Below, one piece after another: positions 34,486 to 44,277 of a DNA stretch of 64,000 nucleotides (the stretch's first letter is position 1; each line of letters begins with the position of its first letter). The notes below the pieces were generated by a model that saw only the letters and a list, made by a program, of their open reading frames with translations, ran no database searches and was not told the DNA's origin. Position numbers and translations under genes: made by a program. Source of the DNA: Neisseriaceae bacterium CLB008 (GTDB lineage: Bacteria > Pseudomonadota > Gammaproteobacteria > Burkholderiales > Neisseriaceae); assembly GCA_041228285.1 (NCBI GenBank), contig CP166133.1, positions 682,001-746,000 of the forward strand, written 5' to 3'.

Positions 34486-35730
34486 TTACCACATGCTGGC
34501 GCGTTTATGGCCGCCACGCATGCGCAGGTATAAACAGGTGCCCGCCACGAGGGTGAGCAGCTGTGACGCCACCAAGACAGAAAAGCCTGAAGACACCGTG
34601 CCTTTGCTGGCCATGACTATGCCCATCAACATCGGGATGAAGGCGGCGAAGGTGTTGCCAATGCCGTTGATGAGGCCGTAGGCCGTACCGACGCTGTCGG
34701 CTTGGGCGTGGTATTGAATCAAGGTGGGAATGGCGGCGCCCTGAATGCCCCAGCAGGCGTTGGCGGCCAAGAGAAAAAACGCCAGCCAAGGAATGGCTTG
34801 GCTGAACATAACCCCTAGCATGCACAGTGCCGTGGCCAAGCCGCCAAAGGCAAAAATCAACGGTGCTTGCTTAGGCTTGATTTTATCTAACAGCATACCA
34901 CCGAGGTATTTAGAAAAAATACTGACCACAAAGGGTAGCGACGAAATAAACCCCATCTCTTTTATGGAAAATCCTTTGTCGCTGGTTAAGTAGGCCGGTA
35001 GCCAGGAGCTAGAGCCCCATAGATAGCTTAAGGTGGCGATTTCAACCACGATGATCCAGCCCAGCATAGGGGTGCGCCAAGCGTGGGCAAAAGTGGTCCA
35101 GACGCGGCTAAATACAGGCTGGGCGATGGTGCTTGGATTGGCTGCTGGAGCGTGAGTGGGTGGGCGCACAAAAAAGTGGATGAGGCCTAGGCCAACGACT
35201 AAGTTAAGGCCAGCCAAAACGTAAAATGATTCAAACCAGCCAAAATGGCTCATGAGAAACGTCACCAAGGGAAAGCCGATCACCAGGCCAAAAGACACCC
35301 CTAAGGCGCTCACGGCATTGGGTTTGCCCAGTTCGCCCGGACGGAAGTGGTCGCTGATGTACATGGTTTTGAGCGAGAACAGCGGCCCTTCGCTGATGCC
35401 CAAGAGGGCACGCACAACCAATAAGGCGGTAATCGAGCCCATAATCGGCGATAGGGCGGTGAAGACGGCCCAAAGCAGTACGCTGATCATGAGGCCTTTA
35501 CGGTAGCCTAGAAGGGTTTCTAAGAAGGGCGTAAGCAGCATGGCGGACAAGCCATAGCCCAGTAAAAAAAGCGTCATCAGGCTGCCTTGGGCGGCGCGAT
35601 TGCCGCTTAGGCCAAAATGGTTGAGAAAGTCAGGATTGACCAGCATGACCGAAATGTTGACGCGGTCGACGTAGGCGATGACGATTAGGATCAGGAGGGC
35701 GATCACGCCCCACCAGCGATTTTGTTTCAT
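34486..35730 (-). CDS. MFS transporter, anion:cation symporter (ACS) family
   Basis: A 414-residue carrier with about 12 hydrophobic helices. The N-terminal IVIAYVDRVNISVML and the loop after helix 2, LLGYRKGLMIS, plus RALLGISEGPLFSLKTMYISDHFRPGELGKPNAV, match the ACS family (hexuronate, galactonate, phthalate or nicotinate carriers). No catabolic gene is adjacent, so the substrate is open. Transcribed alone toward the era terminator. Confidence 0.85.
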   Translation of the reverse strand: MKQNRWWGVIALLILIVIAYVDRVNISVMLVNPDFLNHFGLSGNRAAQGSLMTLFLLGYGLSAMLLTPFLETLLGYRKGLMISVLLWAVFTALSPIMGSITALLVVRALLGISEGPLFSLKTMYISDHFRPGELGKPNAVSALGVSFGLVIGFPLVTFLMSHFGWFESFYVLAGLNLVVGLGLIHFFVRPPTHAPAANPSTIAQPVFSRVWTTFAHAWRTPMLGWIIVVEIATLSYLWGSSSWLPAYLTSDKGFSIKEMGFISSLPFVVSIFSKYLGGMLLDKIKPKQAPLIFAFGGLATALCMLGVMFSQAIPWLAFFLLAANACWGIQGAAIPTLIQYHAQADSVGTAYGLINGIGNTFAAFIPMLMGIVMASKGTVSSGFSVLVASQLLTLVAGTCLYLRMRGGHKRASMW

Positions 35731-35866
35731 ATTTTTCCTCTATTTGTTTTTGTAGTAAAACTTAGTTTGTTAGATAAAATATATCTGATGGCGCTGGCCG
35801 TCAAGAGCCGATCTGTCGGTGAGGGTGTGTGCGAGGCGTTCGTGGCGGTAAAGCGGTGTATGGGCC

Positions 35867-35894
35867 AAAAAAAAGACCGCAGCAGCGGTCTTTT
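35867..35894 (-). terminator. Terminator of the hemW-ridA transcript
   Basis: Stem AAAAGACCGC / GCGGTCTTTT with an AGCA loop; on the minus strand it is followed by a long T-run. Confidence 0.85.
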
Positions 35895-35915
35895 GGGTGC
35901 GTGATGGCGTCAAGC

Positions 35916-36302
35916 TTAATCGTTTAACACCAAAATGCCTTCGGCTTCAACTTGAACGCCTTTAGGTAAAGACGCCACGCCGATGGCGGCGCGTGCTGGG
36001 TAAGGCTCGGTGAAGTACTGAGCCATGATTTCGTTAAAGGTGGCGAAGTTGCCAAGATCGGTTAAGAACGCATTGATTTTCACCACTTGGTCTAAGCTGC
36101 CGCCTGCTTCTTCAACGATGGCTTTGAAGTTTTTGAATACTTGATGGGTTTCTTCTGCGAAACCACCGGCAACCACTTCGCCTGTTTCTGGGTTCAATGG
36201 AATTTGGCCAGAAAGATAAACGGTGTTGCCTGCACGTACGGCTTGAGAATAAGCGCCGATGGCGGCAGGGGCTTTGTCGGTGTGAATGATGGTTTTAGCC
36301 AT
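35916..36302 (-). CDS. ridA: RidA family 2-iminobutanoate/2-iminopropanoate deaminase
   Basis: A 128-residue YjgF/RidA protein that hydrolyses reactive enamines and imines released by PLP enzymes. Signature segments: [28 protein letters not shown], the conserved Arg in [23 protein letters not shown]. Its ATG overlaps the hemW stop by 8 bp, so the two are co-transcribed. Confidence 0.95.
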   Translation of the reverse strand: MAKTIIHTDKAPAAIGAYSQAVRAGNTVYLSGQIPLNPETGEVVAGGFAEETHQVFKNFKAIVEEAGGSLDQVVKINAFLTDLGNFATFNEIMAQYFTEPYPARAAIGVASLPKGVQVEAEGILVLND

Positions 36303-37482
36303 GTGGTGACTCCTGTAAAAATAACTGTAGTAAGTTGTTTAAGAATCGCTGGCCCATGAGAGTGGGCGCGAGTTGGGTGGGGTCATCGGATAATAACCCC
36401 TGTTTTTGGGCTTGCTCTAGTATGCGTGAGATGACGTTTAAGCTCAAGCCAGTTCTTTCTTGAAAATAGCGTGTCGGCACGCCATTCGTTAGGCGCAGCG
36501 CATTCAGCATGAACTCAAACGGCAGCTCGCTTTTGCTGACGGGTTCGCGGCTAGAGACTTGGCTGCCGTTAAGGCTGCTGAGCAGATAGTCATTTGGGTG
36601 ACGCTTACGGGTCGTGCGCTCGATATGGGTCGGGTAGGAGATTTTACCATGGGCGCCGGCGCCGATGCCTAGGTAGTCGCCAAAGCGCCAGTAGTTTAAA
36701 TTGTGCTGACCATAGTGTTGCTGTTTGGCAAAGGCTGACGTTTCATAATGCTCAAAGCCAGCGCTCAGCAGCGTTTGGTGTACCGCTTCTTCGATGTCTA
36801 GGGCTTGTTCGTCCAGCGGTAAGCCTGGCGGTGGCGTGTGGCCAAAGGCAGTGTTCGGCTCTAAGGTCAGATGGTAGGCGCTGATGTGGGTCACGCCAAG
36901 GTCGATGGCGGTTTGGACATCGGCGACGGCCTCGGCCACGGTTTGGTTGGGCAGAGCGTACATTAAGTCGACGTTGACGTAGTCAAAGGCCTGTACCGCC
37001 AGCTTGATTGCCTCGATGGCTTCTTGGCCTTGGTGGATACGGCCTAAGGCGTTTAAATGGTCGTTGTGAAAGCTTTGTACCCCGATCGATAGGCGAGTGA
37101 CGCCAGCCTCTTTAAACCCTAAGAAGCGATTGATTTCGAAGGTGCCGGGATTGGCCTCCATGGTGATTTCAAGATTCGGCTTCAGCGGCAGGAGCGCGCG
37201 AATGGCGCTGATCAGCTGGCTGATGGCCTCGGCGCTAAATAGGCTAGGCGTACCGCCGCCGATGAAAATGCTTTCAATAGGCCGACCCCAAACGTTGGGT
37301 AATTCACTTTCTAAATCTTTGATTAAGGCGGCGCAGTATTCTTCTTCTGGCACCTCTGTGCCTGCCTTGTGTGAGTTGAAGTCACAATAAGGACATTTCT
37401 TCACGCACCACGGAATGTGGATGTAGAGCGACAGAGGGGGCAGCGTGGTCAGCTGGCCAGACATAAAGGCAATGTGAGACAT
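36295..37482 (-). CDS. hemW: Heme chaperone HemW (radical SAM, HemN-like)
   Basis: A 395-residue radical-SAM protein. The cluster motif [13 protein letters not shown] (CxxxCxxC) sits near residue 26, followed by [23 protein letters not shown] and [13 protein letters not shown]. The family (YggW) was long named coproporphyrinogen dehydrogenase but acts in heme delivery. An alternative start at the second Met (residue 7) would also fit. The hemW-rdgB order on one strand suggests one operon. Confidence 0.92.
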   Translation of the reverse strand: MSHIAFMSGQLTTLPPLSLYIHIPWCVKKCPYCDFNSHKAGTEVPEEEYCAALIKDLESELPNVWGRPIESIFIGGGTPSLFSAEAISQLISAIRALLPLKPNLEITMEANPGTFEINRFLGFKEAGVTRLSIGVQSFHNDHLNALGRIHQGQEAIEAIKLAVQAFDYVNVDLMYALPNQTVAEAVADVQTAIDLGVTHISAYHLTLEPNTAFGHTPPPGLPLDEQALDIEEAVHQTLLSAGFEHYETSAFAKQQHYGQHNLNYWRFGDYLGIGAGAHGKISYPTHIERTTRKRHPNDYLLSSLNGSQVSSREPVSKSELPFEFMLNALRLTNGVPTRYFQERTGLSLNVISRILEQAQKQGLLSDDPTQLAPTLMGQRFLNNLLQLFLQESPHG

Positions 37483-37507
37483 GGTGGTAGGGGTTCCGGT
37501 TAGCAGC

Positions 37508-38110
37508 TTAGCGGCCGTAGAGGGCGTCTAGCTGTTGCATCAGAATGGCCATGGCTTGGCCACGGTGACTGATTTTATTTTTATGTTCGGGCGCCATTTG
37601 CGCCGCGGTTTGGCCGGCATCGGCTAGGTAGAAATGCGGATCGTAGCCAAAGCCATGCTCGCCTTGCGCTTCGGCCACAAATTCACCGCGCCACATACCT
37701 TGAGCGATCAGGGGTAGAGGGTCCTCCGCGTGGCGCACTAACACCAAAACGCAGGCGTACCAAACTTCTTTATTAGCGTGCGCCGCGAGCGCTTGGCTCA
37801 GCTTCAGGTTATTGGCGGCATCTGATTTAGGCTGTTCGCCGGCGTAGCGCGCAGAATAAATGCCGGGGGCGCCATTCAGTGCCGTGGCGCAGATGCCCGA
37901 ATCATCGGCTAGGGCCGGTAGGCCAGTGTGGGCACTGGCGTGACGTGCTTTGGCTAAGGCGTTTTCGACGAAGGTTAAAAAAGGCTCGGGACATTCGGGT
38001 ACGTCGAGCTCACCTTGAGCGATTAGGCGTACGTGGTAGTGATCAAATAGGGCGCTGAATTCTTTGAGTTTGCCAGCATTGTTGCTGGCCATGACGATTT
38101 TGTCGAACAT
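37508..38110 (-). CDS. rdgB: XTP/dITP diphosphatase (RdgB/HAM1)
   Basis: A 200-residue house-cleaning pyrophosphatase that removes xanthosine and inosine triphosphates. N-terminal IVMASNNAGKLKEFSALF, LPALADDSGICATALNGAPGIYSARYAG, and C-terminal HGFGYDPHFYL plus KNKISHRGQAM are family hallmarks. The start at 38110, with GGAAAG 6 bp upstream, is preferred to one 27 bp further out. Confidence 0.95.
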   Translation of the reverse strand: MFDKIVMASNNAGKLKEFSALFDHYHVRLIAQGELDVPECPEPFLTFVENALAKARHASAHTGLPALADDSGICATALNGAPGIYSARYAGEQPKSDAANNLKLSQALAAHANKEVWYACVLVLVRHAEDPLPLIAQGMWRGEFVAEAQGEHGFGYDPHFYLADAGQTAAQMAPEHKNKISHRGQAMAILMQQLDALYGR

Positions 38111-38140
38111 ATTGGGCTTTCCGATGACGATAAACAAGGC

Positions 38141-38353
38141 TTAGCGGCGAGTGCTGCGGCTGGAGAGGCGCGCCAGCAGCGCGAGGCTAAACATTTGCCC
38201 AAAAAAACAGATGATGGCGCATAAAAACAGCAGATAGCCTACTCGGGTTTGATCCAGCGCCAAGGCTTGGTTGCCAAAAAAAGTGCTGGCGGCAAAGAGC
38301 AGGGTGAAGGCTAATAGAGCGATCAGATATTTTCGTTTTTGGGACATGGGCAT
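38141..38353 (-). CDS. Small predicted membrane protein
   Basis: A 70-residue ORF with two hydrophobic segments (about 9-25 and 40-61) separated by a short polar loop, and an Arg/Ser-rich end (SSRSTRR). It lies between the bamC terminator and rdgB on the same strand, with its start just 8 bp past the terminator and no clear RBS. Codon use is like the neighbours. I do not recognise it; it may start at the second Met (38347). Confidence 0.5.
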   Translation of the reverse strand: MPMSQKRKYLIALLAFTLLFAASTFFGNQALALDQTRVGYLLFLCAIICFFGQMFSLALLARLSSRSTRR

Positions 38354-38360
38354 ACCGCAT

Positions 38361-38388
38361 AAAAAAACCAGCCTTCGAGAAGGCTGGT
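38361..38388 (-). terminator. Terminator after bamC
   Basis: Perfect 9-bp stem ACCAGCCTT / AAGGCTGGT with a CGAG loop and seven T on the minus strand. Confidence 0.9.
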
Positions 38389-38402
38389 CGGGGTGGAATC
38401 AA

Positions 38403-39521
38403 TTAACGCAGCTCAGTTTGTAAACGGCTGAGGAAGGTGTTGGCGTCTTTACCTTGGTAAGGGCTGCCGTCCTCCTGGAGGATGGTTACCGTAACGGTGT
38501 TGGCGCCGGTTGGGGCCACGCTCACGATCAGCTGTGGTTTTTCTTCTGCCACGGTTTCCTGTTTTTTGCCGAACCAGCGTGTGAATACGCCTGGTTTGTC
38601 GGTTTTAATCGCATCGGCTTCTAGGTCTGCCGGTTTCACCAGGTATAAGGCACGCTCGCGGTTTTCCTGGATAACGGTTAGGCCTACGCGGTCTAGGGCT
38701 GCACCCACGCGACGGAAGGCGCGTTCGCCACTGTCTTGTAGTTCAACGCTGTTGCCCACGATGCGGGCTAGGCCGCCGGCGGGCACGTCTTTTTGTGCCA
38801 GTTGCTGGCTCACTTGCTCTTCGTTTAGGCCCAAGTACATCATGAAACGGCCCAATAGGGCGGCTTCAAGATTGGGGTCAGAAGGGCGTGGTTGCCATAC
38901 GGTGGTGTCTTTGTTTTTGGAATCGTATACTTCTTCCATGCCTTTATGGCCAAAAAATACGTTCACGCCTTTGGCGCTGCGTTCCATGCGGATCACGAAT
39001 TGATCGCGTTCCGAAGTCGAGTACACGTTGCCTAGGCCCACTTTTTCGAACAGCTTACGCAAGCCATCGTTAGGCAGCTTGGCGCGGTTTTCGGCCCACT
39101 CGGTTTGCATCAAACCAATTTGGGGTTCTTCCGATGCCATCACAAAGCCCATTTCTTGCCAGAACTGTTTTAGCTGTGGCCACACTTGATCTGGGCTTTT
39201 ATTGTCGATGGCTAGCCAGCGCTGAGCGCCATCGCGTTCGATGTGGATGTCTTTAACCTGAGGTAAAAGCGCTGGGTTGCCGGTGACTTGAGCCCCGCCT
39301 TTGCCTGCATTGGCAATTTGGGTGGCGGTTACGGCGCCTTGAGGAATCACGTAGCGTGGGTCCATATTGGGCGTGGTCAGATCGGGCGGCACGGCTAAAG
39401 ACACTTCTTTAGGCATGCTGGGCGATTTGTAGTCTAGCTTGGGTTCGGCAGGATTATTGCTGGCGCAAGCCGCTAAACTCAGGATGGCAAGTGCACTCAA
39501 AGAGCGTTTTAACGAATTCAT
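38403..39521 (-). CDS. bamC: Outer-membrane assembly lipoprotein BamC
   Basis: A 372-residue lipoprotein: signal peptide ending SLAAC (Cys 19), then the unstructured N-terminal stretch that contacts BamD (LDYKSPSMPKEVSLAVPPDLTTPNMDPRYVIP) and two helix-grip domains. It is part of the BAM complex inserting beta-barrels. It lies 15 bp downstream of dapA, the dapA-bamC (nlpB) order seen across proteobacteria. Confidence 0.93.
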   Translation of the reverse strand: MNSLKRSLSALAILSLAACASNNPAEPKLDYKSPSMPKEVSLAVPPDLTTPNMDPRYVIPQGAVTATQIANAGKGGAQVTGNPALLPQVKDIHIERDGAQRWLAIDNKSPDQVWPQLKQFWQEMGFVMASEEPQIGLMQTEWAENRAKLPNDGLRKLFEKVGLGNVYSTSERDQFVIRMERSAKGVNVFFGHKGMEEVYDSKNKDTTVWQPRPSDPNLEAALLGRFMMYLGLNEEQVSQQLAQKDVPAGGLARIVGNSVELQDSGERAFRRVGAALDRVGLTVIQENRERALYLVKPADLEADAIKTDKPGVFTRWFGKKQETVAEEKPQLIVSVAPTGANTVTVTILQEDGSPYQGKDANTFLSRLQTELR

Positions 39522-39536
39522 CTAGGCTTCCTGTTA

Positions 39537-40415
39537 TTAAATAAGGTTGGCTTGCTGTAACGCTGCCATTACTTTTGATTGTCCTGCGGCAGATAGTTCC
39601 GTCAATGGCGCACGAACGTGGTCATTGGGCAGAATGCCTAGGGTTTTAAGAGCCCATTTAGGTGCGGCAGGGCTAGGTTCGCAAAATAAATCACTGTGTA
39701 GTGCTTGGAGGCTGTCATTGAGCTGGCGCGCAGTAGCAATGTCGCCGGCAAGCGCCGCTTGGCACATGTCGCTATAGGCTTTAGGGGCAACGTTGGCCGT
39801 CACCGAAATGCCGCCGTGGCCGCCGCACAGCATAAAGGCCATGGTGGTGGCGTCGTCGCCAGAGTAAAGGGCAAAGCCTTCAGGGGCGCGACGAATCAAA
39901 TCACAGGCACGGCCAATATTACCGGTTGCGTCTTTGAGGCCCACGATGTTGTCGATCTGGGCTAGTTTTAAGGCGGTGTCGTTGTGCAGGTCAACAACGG
40001 TGCGTCCCGGTACATTATAGAGGATCATCGGGATGCTGGTTTTGTCCGCAATCATTTTGTAGTGCAAATACATGCCTTCTTGATTCGGCTTGTTGTAATA
40101 AGGCACCACCGATAAAGACAGGTCAGCGCCGAGGCGTTCTGCATGAGTGGATAGGTTGATCGCTTCATGGGTGTTGTTAGCGCCGGTGCCGGCGATGACC
40201 TTGATGCGCTTATTAACATGCTTGACGGTGTACTCAACCACTTCTAGGTGTTCATCCACGCTCAGGACGGATGATTCACCAGTGGTGCCCATGGCCACGA
40301 TGCCTTGGGTGCCGTTGGCGATGTGCCAATCAAGAAGTGCTTGGTAGCTTTGATAGTCTACTTTGCCTGTTTCAGTCATGGGGGTGACGATTGCAACAAT
40401 ACTGCCAGTAAGCAT
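39537..40415 (-). CDS. dapA: 4-hydroxy-tetrahydrodipicolinate synthase
   Basis: A 292-residue aldolase that condenses pyruvate with aspartate semialdehyde in lysine and cell-wall diaminopimelate synthesis. The Schiff-base Lys is in [14 protein letters not shown], the catalytic Tyr in LYNVPGRT, and [14 protein letters not shown] is the pyruvate-carboxylate site. The start at 40415 gives the usual [14 protein letters not shown]-terminus; the ORF start 36 bp upstream adds unconserved residues. Confidence 0.97.
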   Translation of the reverse strand: MLTGSIVAIVTPMTETGKVDYQSYQALLDWHIANGTQGIVAMGTTGESSVLSVDEHLEVVEYTVKHVNKRIKVIAGTGANNTHEAINLSTHAERLGADLSLSVVPYYNKPNQEGMYLHYKMIADKTSIPMILYNVPGRTVVDLHNDTALKLAQIDNIVGLKDATGNIGRACDLIRRAPEGFALYSGDDATTMAFMLCGGHGGISVTANVAPKAYSDMCQAALAGDIATARQLNDSLQALHSDLFCEPSPAAPKWALKTLGILPNDHVRAPLTELSAAGQSKVMAALQQANLI

Positions 40416-40592
40416 AATAACCTCTATTCGTAGCCTTAAAATGTTAAGCAAGTTTTTTTCGATTGTAGCCTATTTTTTCGACCAGCCATAGTGTTTTCAA
40501 GAGAATCCTCTGGGTTGCATGGTTTATTCTGGGGTAGGTGTGCTAAAATTAGCGGTTTTAGCGCTTTATAAAATTTTTGTAAGGAATTCGGT

Positions 40593-42221
40593 GTGATCAG
40601 TACCAGTAATATCACGATGCAGTTTGGCGCCAAGCCATTATTTGAAAATGTTTCGGTTAAATTCGGCGGCGGCAACCGTTATGGTTTGATTGGCGCCAAT
40701 GGCTCCGGTAAATCCACGTTTATGAAAATTCTGGGCGGTGATTTAGAACAAACCAGCGGTGAAGTGGCGATTGAAACCGGCATGCGTTTGGGTAAATTAC
40801 GTCAAGACCAATTTGCTTACGAAGAGATGCGCGTTTTAGACGTGGTGATGATGGGCCACACCGAGATGTGGGCCGCCATGAGCGAGCGTGATGCCATTTA
40901 CGCCAACTTAGAAGCCACCGAAGATGATTACATGCATGCGGCTGAATTAGAGGCCAAGTTTGCGGAGTACGATGGCTATACGGCCGAAGCGCGTGCGGGT
41001 GAACTTCTGTTGGGCGCCGGCATTGAGCTGTCTTTACACAATAGCTTGATGAGCGAAGTAGCGCCTGGTTTTAAGCTACGCGTGCTGCTGACTCAAGCCC
41101 TGTTCTCTAAGCCAGACGTATTGTTGTTAGATGAACCGACCAATAACTTGGACATCAACACCATTCGTTGGTTGGAAGATGTCCTGAATCAGTATGAATC
41201 GACTATGGTGATCATTTCCCATGACCGTCACTTCTTAAACGAAGTGTGTACTCATATGGCCGACGTAGACTACGGTGAAATTCGTATTTATCCAGGTAAC
41301 TACGATGATTACATGATTGCCAGCATGCAGGCGCGTGAGCGTCAATTGAGCGACAACGCTAAAGCCAAAGACAAAATGCAAGAGCTGCAAGAATTTGTGG
41401 CGCGCTTTAGCGCCAATAAATCTAAGGCCCGTCAGGCAACGTCGCGTTTGAAACAGGCTGATAAGCTGAAGTCAGAAATGGTTGAAGTGAAACCGTCTAG
41501 CCGCCAAAACCCGTTTATTCGCTTTGAGCCTAACGATAAATTTAAACTGCATCGTCAGGCCGTCGAAGTGGCTAATTTGAGCAAGCGCTTTGAAGAGCTG
41601 CTGTTTGAAAAGCTGAATTTGATTCTAGAAGCCGGCGAGCGTTTGGCCATTATTGGGCCTAACGGCGCGGGTAAGTCCACGCTATTAAAACTGTTGGCCG
41701 GCGGTTACGATGCTGCCTACAGCGATGGCGTGACGCCAGACACCGGTACGGTGAAGTGGGCTGAAAAAGCGCAGCTGGGCTATTACCCACAAGATCACGA
41801 ACAAGATTTTGATTGTGATGATAACTTGACTGAGTGGATGCGCGAATGGGGTCAAGAAGGCGATGATGAGCAAGTGATTCGCGGTACGCTAGGACGCTTA
41901 CTGTTTGGCAGCAACGACGTGACTAAAAACGTACGCGTTTTGTCCGGTGGTGAAAAAGGCCGCATGCTGTACGGTAAATTAATTTTACAGCGCCCGAACG
42001 TGATGATCATGGACGAACCGACCAACCACATGGACATGGAAAGCATTGAGTCCTTGAACATGGCTTTGGAAAAATACACCGGTACGTTGATTTTCGTGTC
42101 GCATGACCGTCAGTTTGTGAGCTCCTTGGCCACCCAGATTATTGAACTAGATGGCAAAGGTGGTTTTGAACACTACTTGGGTGACTACGAAGGTTACCTA
42201 GCCAAAAAAATGGCGTCTTAA
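40593..42221 (+). CDS. ybiT: ABC-F family ribosome-associated ATPase (YbiT type)
   Basis: A 542-residue soluble protein with two ATPase domains and no membrane segment. Walker A sites are GANGSGKST (about 37) and GPNGAGKST (about 355); signature and Walker B are in [32 protein letters not shown] and [33 protein letters not shown]. The N-terminus [31 protein letters not shown] matches E. coli YbiT closely. Start is GTG with AAGGAA 6 bp upstream. Family members act at the ribosomal E site. Confidence 0.92.
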   Translation: MISTSNITMQFGAKPLFENVSVKFGGGNRYGLIGANGSGKSTFMKILGGDLEQTSGEVAIETGMRLGKLRQDQFAYEEMRVLDVVMMGHTEMWAAMSERDAIYANLEATEDDYMHAAELEAKFAEYDGYTAEARAGELLLGAGIELSLHNSLMSEVAPGFKLRVLLTQALFSKPDVLLLDEPTNNLDINTIRWLEDVLNQYESTMVIISHDRHFLNEVCTHMADVDYGEIRIYPGNYDDYMIASMQARERQLSDNAKAKDKMQELQEFVARFSANKSKARQATSRLKQADKLKSEMVEVKPSSRQNPFIRFEPNDKFKLHRQAVEVANLSKRFEELLFEKLNLILEAGERLAIIGPNGAGKSTLLKLLAGGYDAAYSDGVTPDTGTVKWAEKAQLGYYPQDHEQDFDCDDNLTEWMREWGQEGDDEQVIRGTLGRLLFGSNDVTKNVRVLSGGEKGRMLYGKLILQRPNVMIMDEPTNHMDMESIESLNMALEKYTGTLIFVSHDRQFVSSLATQIIELDGKGGFEHYLGDYEGYLAKKMAS

Positions 42222-42234
42222 GCGACGTCTCCCC

Positions 42235-42266
42235 AAACCCTGTCGAGATCCGGCAGGGTTTTTTTA
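42235..42266 (+). terminator. Terminator after ybiT
   Basis: Stem AAACCCTG / CAGGGTTT around an 11-base loop, followed by T7. Confidence 0.85.
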
Positions 42267-42318
42267 TGTCGTTTTAAGCATGAGTCCAGATCGTGAAACG
42301 ACTGCTGAAAGGATCACC

Positions 42319-42951
42319 ATGAGCCGTATTTTTCAACCCCAATACCTACAGCCGCCGCGAGGCTTTACCGAACCGGTTGTGCTGGATGAATCGCCGTTGT
42401 GTTTGGAAATAGGCGCGGGGATGGGTAAGCATGCGCTGGATTTTGCCGCAGCGCATCCTGACAAGCGTCTGTTCGCGATTGAGCGTACGGCGGCTAAGTT
42501 TCAGGCCTTTGCTGCGCGCGCGGCGGTGGCCGAATTGGCCAACTTACATCCAGTGCATGCCGATGCTTTGCCTTGGGTGGTGCATGCTTTGGCGCCCGCC
42601 TGCTTGAGTGAGGCGTTTATTCTGTATCCGAATCCAGAGCCTAAGAATCCTGCTCAGCGATGGTTGAACATGCCTTTTTTTGCTTTCTTACTGTCGCGCC
42701 TGCAGCCAGGGGCCACCTTAACCTTGGCCAGCAATATTGAGGCCTATATTGATGAGGCAGAAGCACAGCTGCAAACGCAGTGGCGGCTGCCTTATGTACG
42801 TGAAGCGGTAGCCGCAGGGCGAGACCGCACCCACTTTGAAACCAAGTATTTGGCGCGGGGCGAACCCTGTCAGCAGCTGGTGTTGACCAAGCCCGAAGGG
42901 TATCAAACGCCTTTTGATACCGTGATCGCTTCGGCACATCGAACGCGTTAA
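42319..42951 (+). CDS. Divergent TrmB-like SAM-dependent methyltransferase
   Basis: A 210-residue class-I methyltransferase: motif I LCLEIGAGMGKHALDFA, motif II LFAIERTAAKFQAF, then HPVHADAL and FILYPNPEPKNPAQRWLN, ending THFETKYLARGEPCQQLVL. The order and the TxxExKxxxxGxPxxxL-like ending match TrmB (tRNA guanine-46 N7-methyltransferase), but the hallmark FPDPWPK-x-RHxKRR segment is changed to YPNPEPKNPAQRWLN. It is probably a paralogue with another target. ATG at 42319 has AAAGGA 8 bp upstream. Confidence 0.72.
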   Translation: MSRIFQPQYLQPPRGFTEPVVLDESPLCLEIGAGMGKHALDFAAAHPDKRLFAIERTAAKFQAFAARAAVAELANLHPVHADALPWVVHALAPACLSEAFILYPNPEPKNPAQRWLNMPFFAFLLSRLQPGATLTLASNIEAYIDEAEAQLQTQWRLPYVREAVAAGRDRTHFETKYLARGEPCQQLVLTKPEGYQTPFDTVIASAHRTR

Positions 42952-43003
42952 TGCGGTAGACTGATGATCGGTTAGTGGGCCTGAATATTTGGATGGAGGC
43001 ATG

Positions 43004-43747
43004 ATGGCAGACGTGATTTGGGTAGTTATTGCGGGAACGTTGTTAGCGGGGTTTGTACAAGGGCTGTCTGGCTTTGCCTTTGGCCTCGTGGCCATGTCGG
43101 TTTGGGCCTGGACTTTAGAGCCACGCTTAGCGGCTTCTTTGGCCGTTTTTGGCGCCCTAGTTGGGCAGATCATGGCGGTCTTTACCCTTAAGCGGCGGGT
43201 GGATTGGCGTTTGCTGCGGCCTTTTTTACTCGGTGGCCTAGTCGGGATTCCGTTGGGGGTGATGGTGTTGCCGCTGGTCAATGTGGCGCTCTTTAAGGCG
43301 ATCTTAGGTGGGTTGTTGGTGGTTTGGTGTCCGCTGATGCTGCTGTCGGCGCGTTTGCCGGCGGTGACGCTGAACCACCCTTGGATTGATGCTTTGGTGG
43401 GCGCTTTGGGCGGCGTGATGAGTGGTCTGGGTGGGTTTTCTGGTACGCTCCCGACGCTGTGGTGTACCTTGCGGCAAATGGACAAGCATGCCCAGCGCAG
43501 CATCATTCAAAATTTCAATTTGGGCATGCTGGCGGTGACGATGGCAACCTATGTGGGCACGGGTATTGTGACGGTGGCGATGCTGCCGCTTTTTGCGCTG
43601 ATGGTGCCGACCATGCTCATCCCCGTGTTTTTGGGTACGCGGTTGTATTTAGGCATCAGCGATCAGGCGTTTAAGCAGGTGGTGTTGTCATTGTTAACGC
43701 TGTCGGGCGTGACCTTATTGCTGTCGGCGCTGCCGCAGCTTTGGTGA
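43004..43747 (+). CDS. TauE/SafE-family membrane permease
   Basis: A 247-residue protein with about seven or eight hydrophobic helices and the two inverted-repeat halves of TauE/SafE (sulfite or sulfonate exporter) proteins: GFVQGLSGFAFGLVAMSVWAWTLEPRLAA in the first and DALVGALGGVMSGLGGFSGTLPTLW in the second. The ATG at 43004, with GGAGG 4 bp upstream, is used; ATG at 43001 and TTG at 42989 are in frame. The substrate is unknown; no sulfur genes are near. Confidence 0.85.
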   Translation: MADVIWVVIAGTLLAGFVQGLSGFAFGLVAMSVWAWTLEPRLAASLAVFGALVGQIMAVFTLKRRVDWRLLRPFLLGGLVGIPLGVMVLPLVNVALFKAILGGLLVVWCPLMLLSARLPAVTLNHPWIDALVGALGGVMSGLGGFSGTLPTLWCTLRQMDKHAQRSIIQNFNLGMLAVTMATYVGTGIVTVAMLPLFALMVPTMLIPVFLGTRLYLGISDQAFKQVVLSLLTLSGVTLLLSALPQLW

Positions 43748-43803
43748 GCCTTGGGGCGATAGGATAGGGAGGCGGCGGCGGCGGTGGGCTACAAATAGCT
43801 AAA

Positions 43804-44120
43804 AAACCATGGCTTATCGTATCTTTTCCTATACGCCTACAACGTAGGCCCTTAAGCGTAGGGTGGGTCGTGACCCACGCGGGTTTTAAATTTAGATCCG
43901 TGAGCACGTTAAGAGCGGTGGGTAGGCTTCGCTTTACCCACCCTACGAATGGTGATAAACCATGGCTTATCGTATCTTTTCCTATACGCCTACAACGTAG
44001 GCCCTTAAGCGTAGGGTGGGTCGTGACCCACGCGGTTTTAAATTTAGGCACATGAGCATGTTAAGAGCGGTGGGTAGGCTTCGCTTTACCCACCCTATGA
44101 ATGGTGATAAAACCATGGCT
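43804..44120 (+). repeat. 153-bp tandem repeat, two copies plus partial third
   Basis: AAACCATGGCTTATCGTATC begins copies at 43804 and 43957, and AAACCATGGCT restarts at 44110: the period is exactly 153 bp both times. Each unit carries GTAGGGTGGGTCGTGACCCA (a hairpin-forming inverted repeat) and GGTGGGTAGGCTTCGC...TTTACCCACC (a second hairpin). The two full copies differ at only a handful of positions. A related single copy lies inverted at 6.8-6.9 kb. The region 43748-44277 holds no supportable gene; ORFs in it are repeat translations. Confidence 0.9.
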
Positions 44121-44218
44121 AAACAATACTTGAGCTGATGTGACCCTACCCCAAAGAGCCGCATGAACAAGCCGCGGCGCTATGGTTTCTTGTAAAATCA
44201 CGACATTTCATACATCAC

Positions 44219-44250
44219 AAAAAATGCTGGCACCGCTAAGGGCGCCAGCA
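44219..44250 (-). terminator. Terminator of the acyl-CoA synthetase gene
   Basis: Stem TGCTGGC / GCCAGCA with partial inner pairing, followed on the minus strand by six T. Confidence 0.82.
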
Positions 44251-44277
44251 TCTAAGGCATCAGGCTGAGTTCACCCG

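Noticed and set aside
42718-43506. 262-residue minus-strand ORF over the TauE-type gene
   Set aside because: Thr/Pro/Lys-rich shadow of a hydrophobic gene, with no RBS or family features.
43671-44051. 126-residue ORF in the 153-bp repeat region
   Set aside because: It is a translation of the tandem repeat (the same peptide appears twice) with no RBS.
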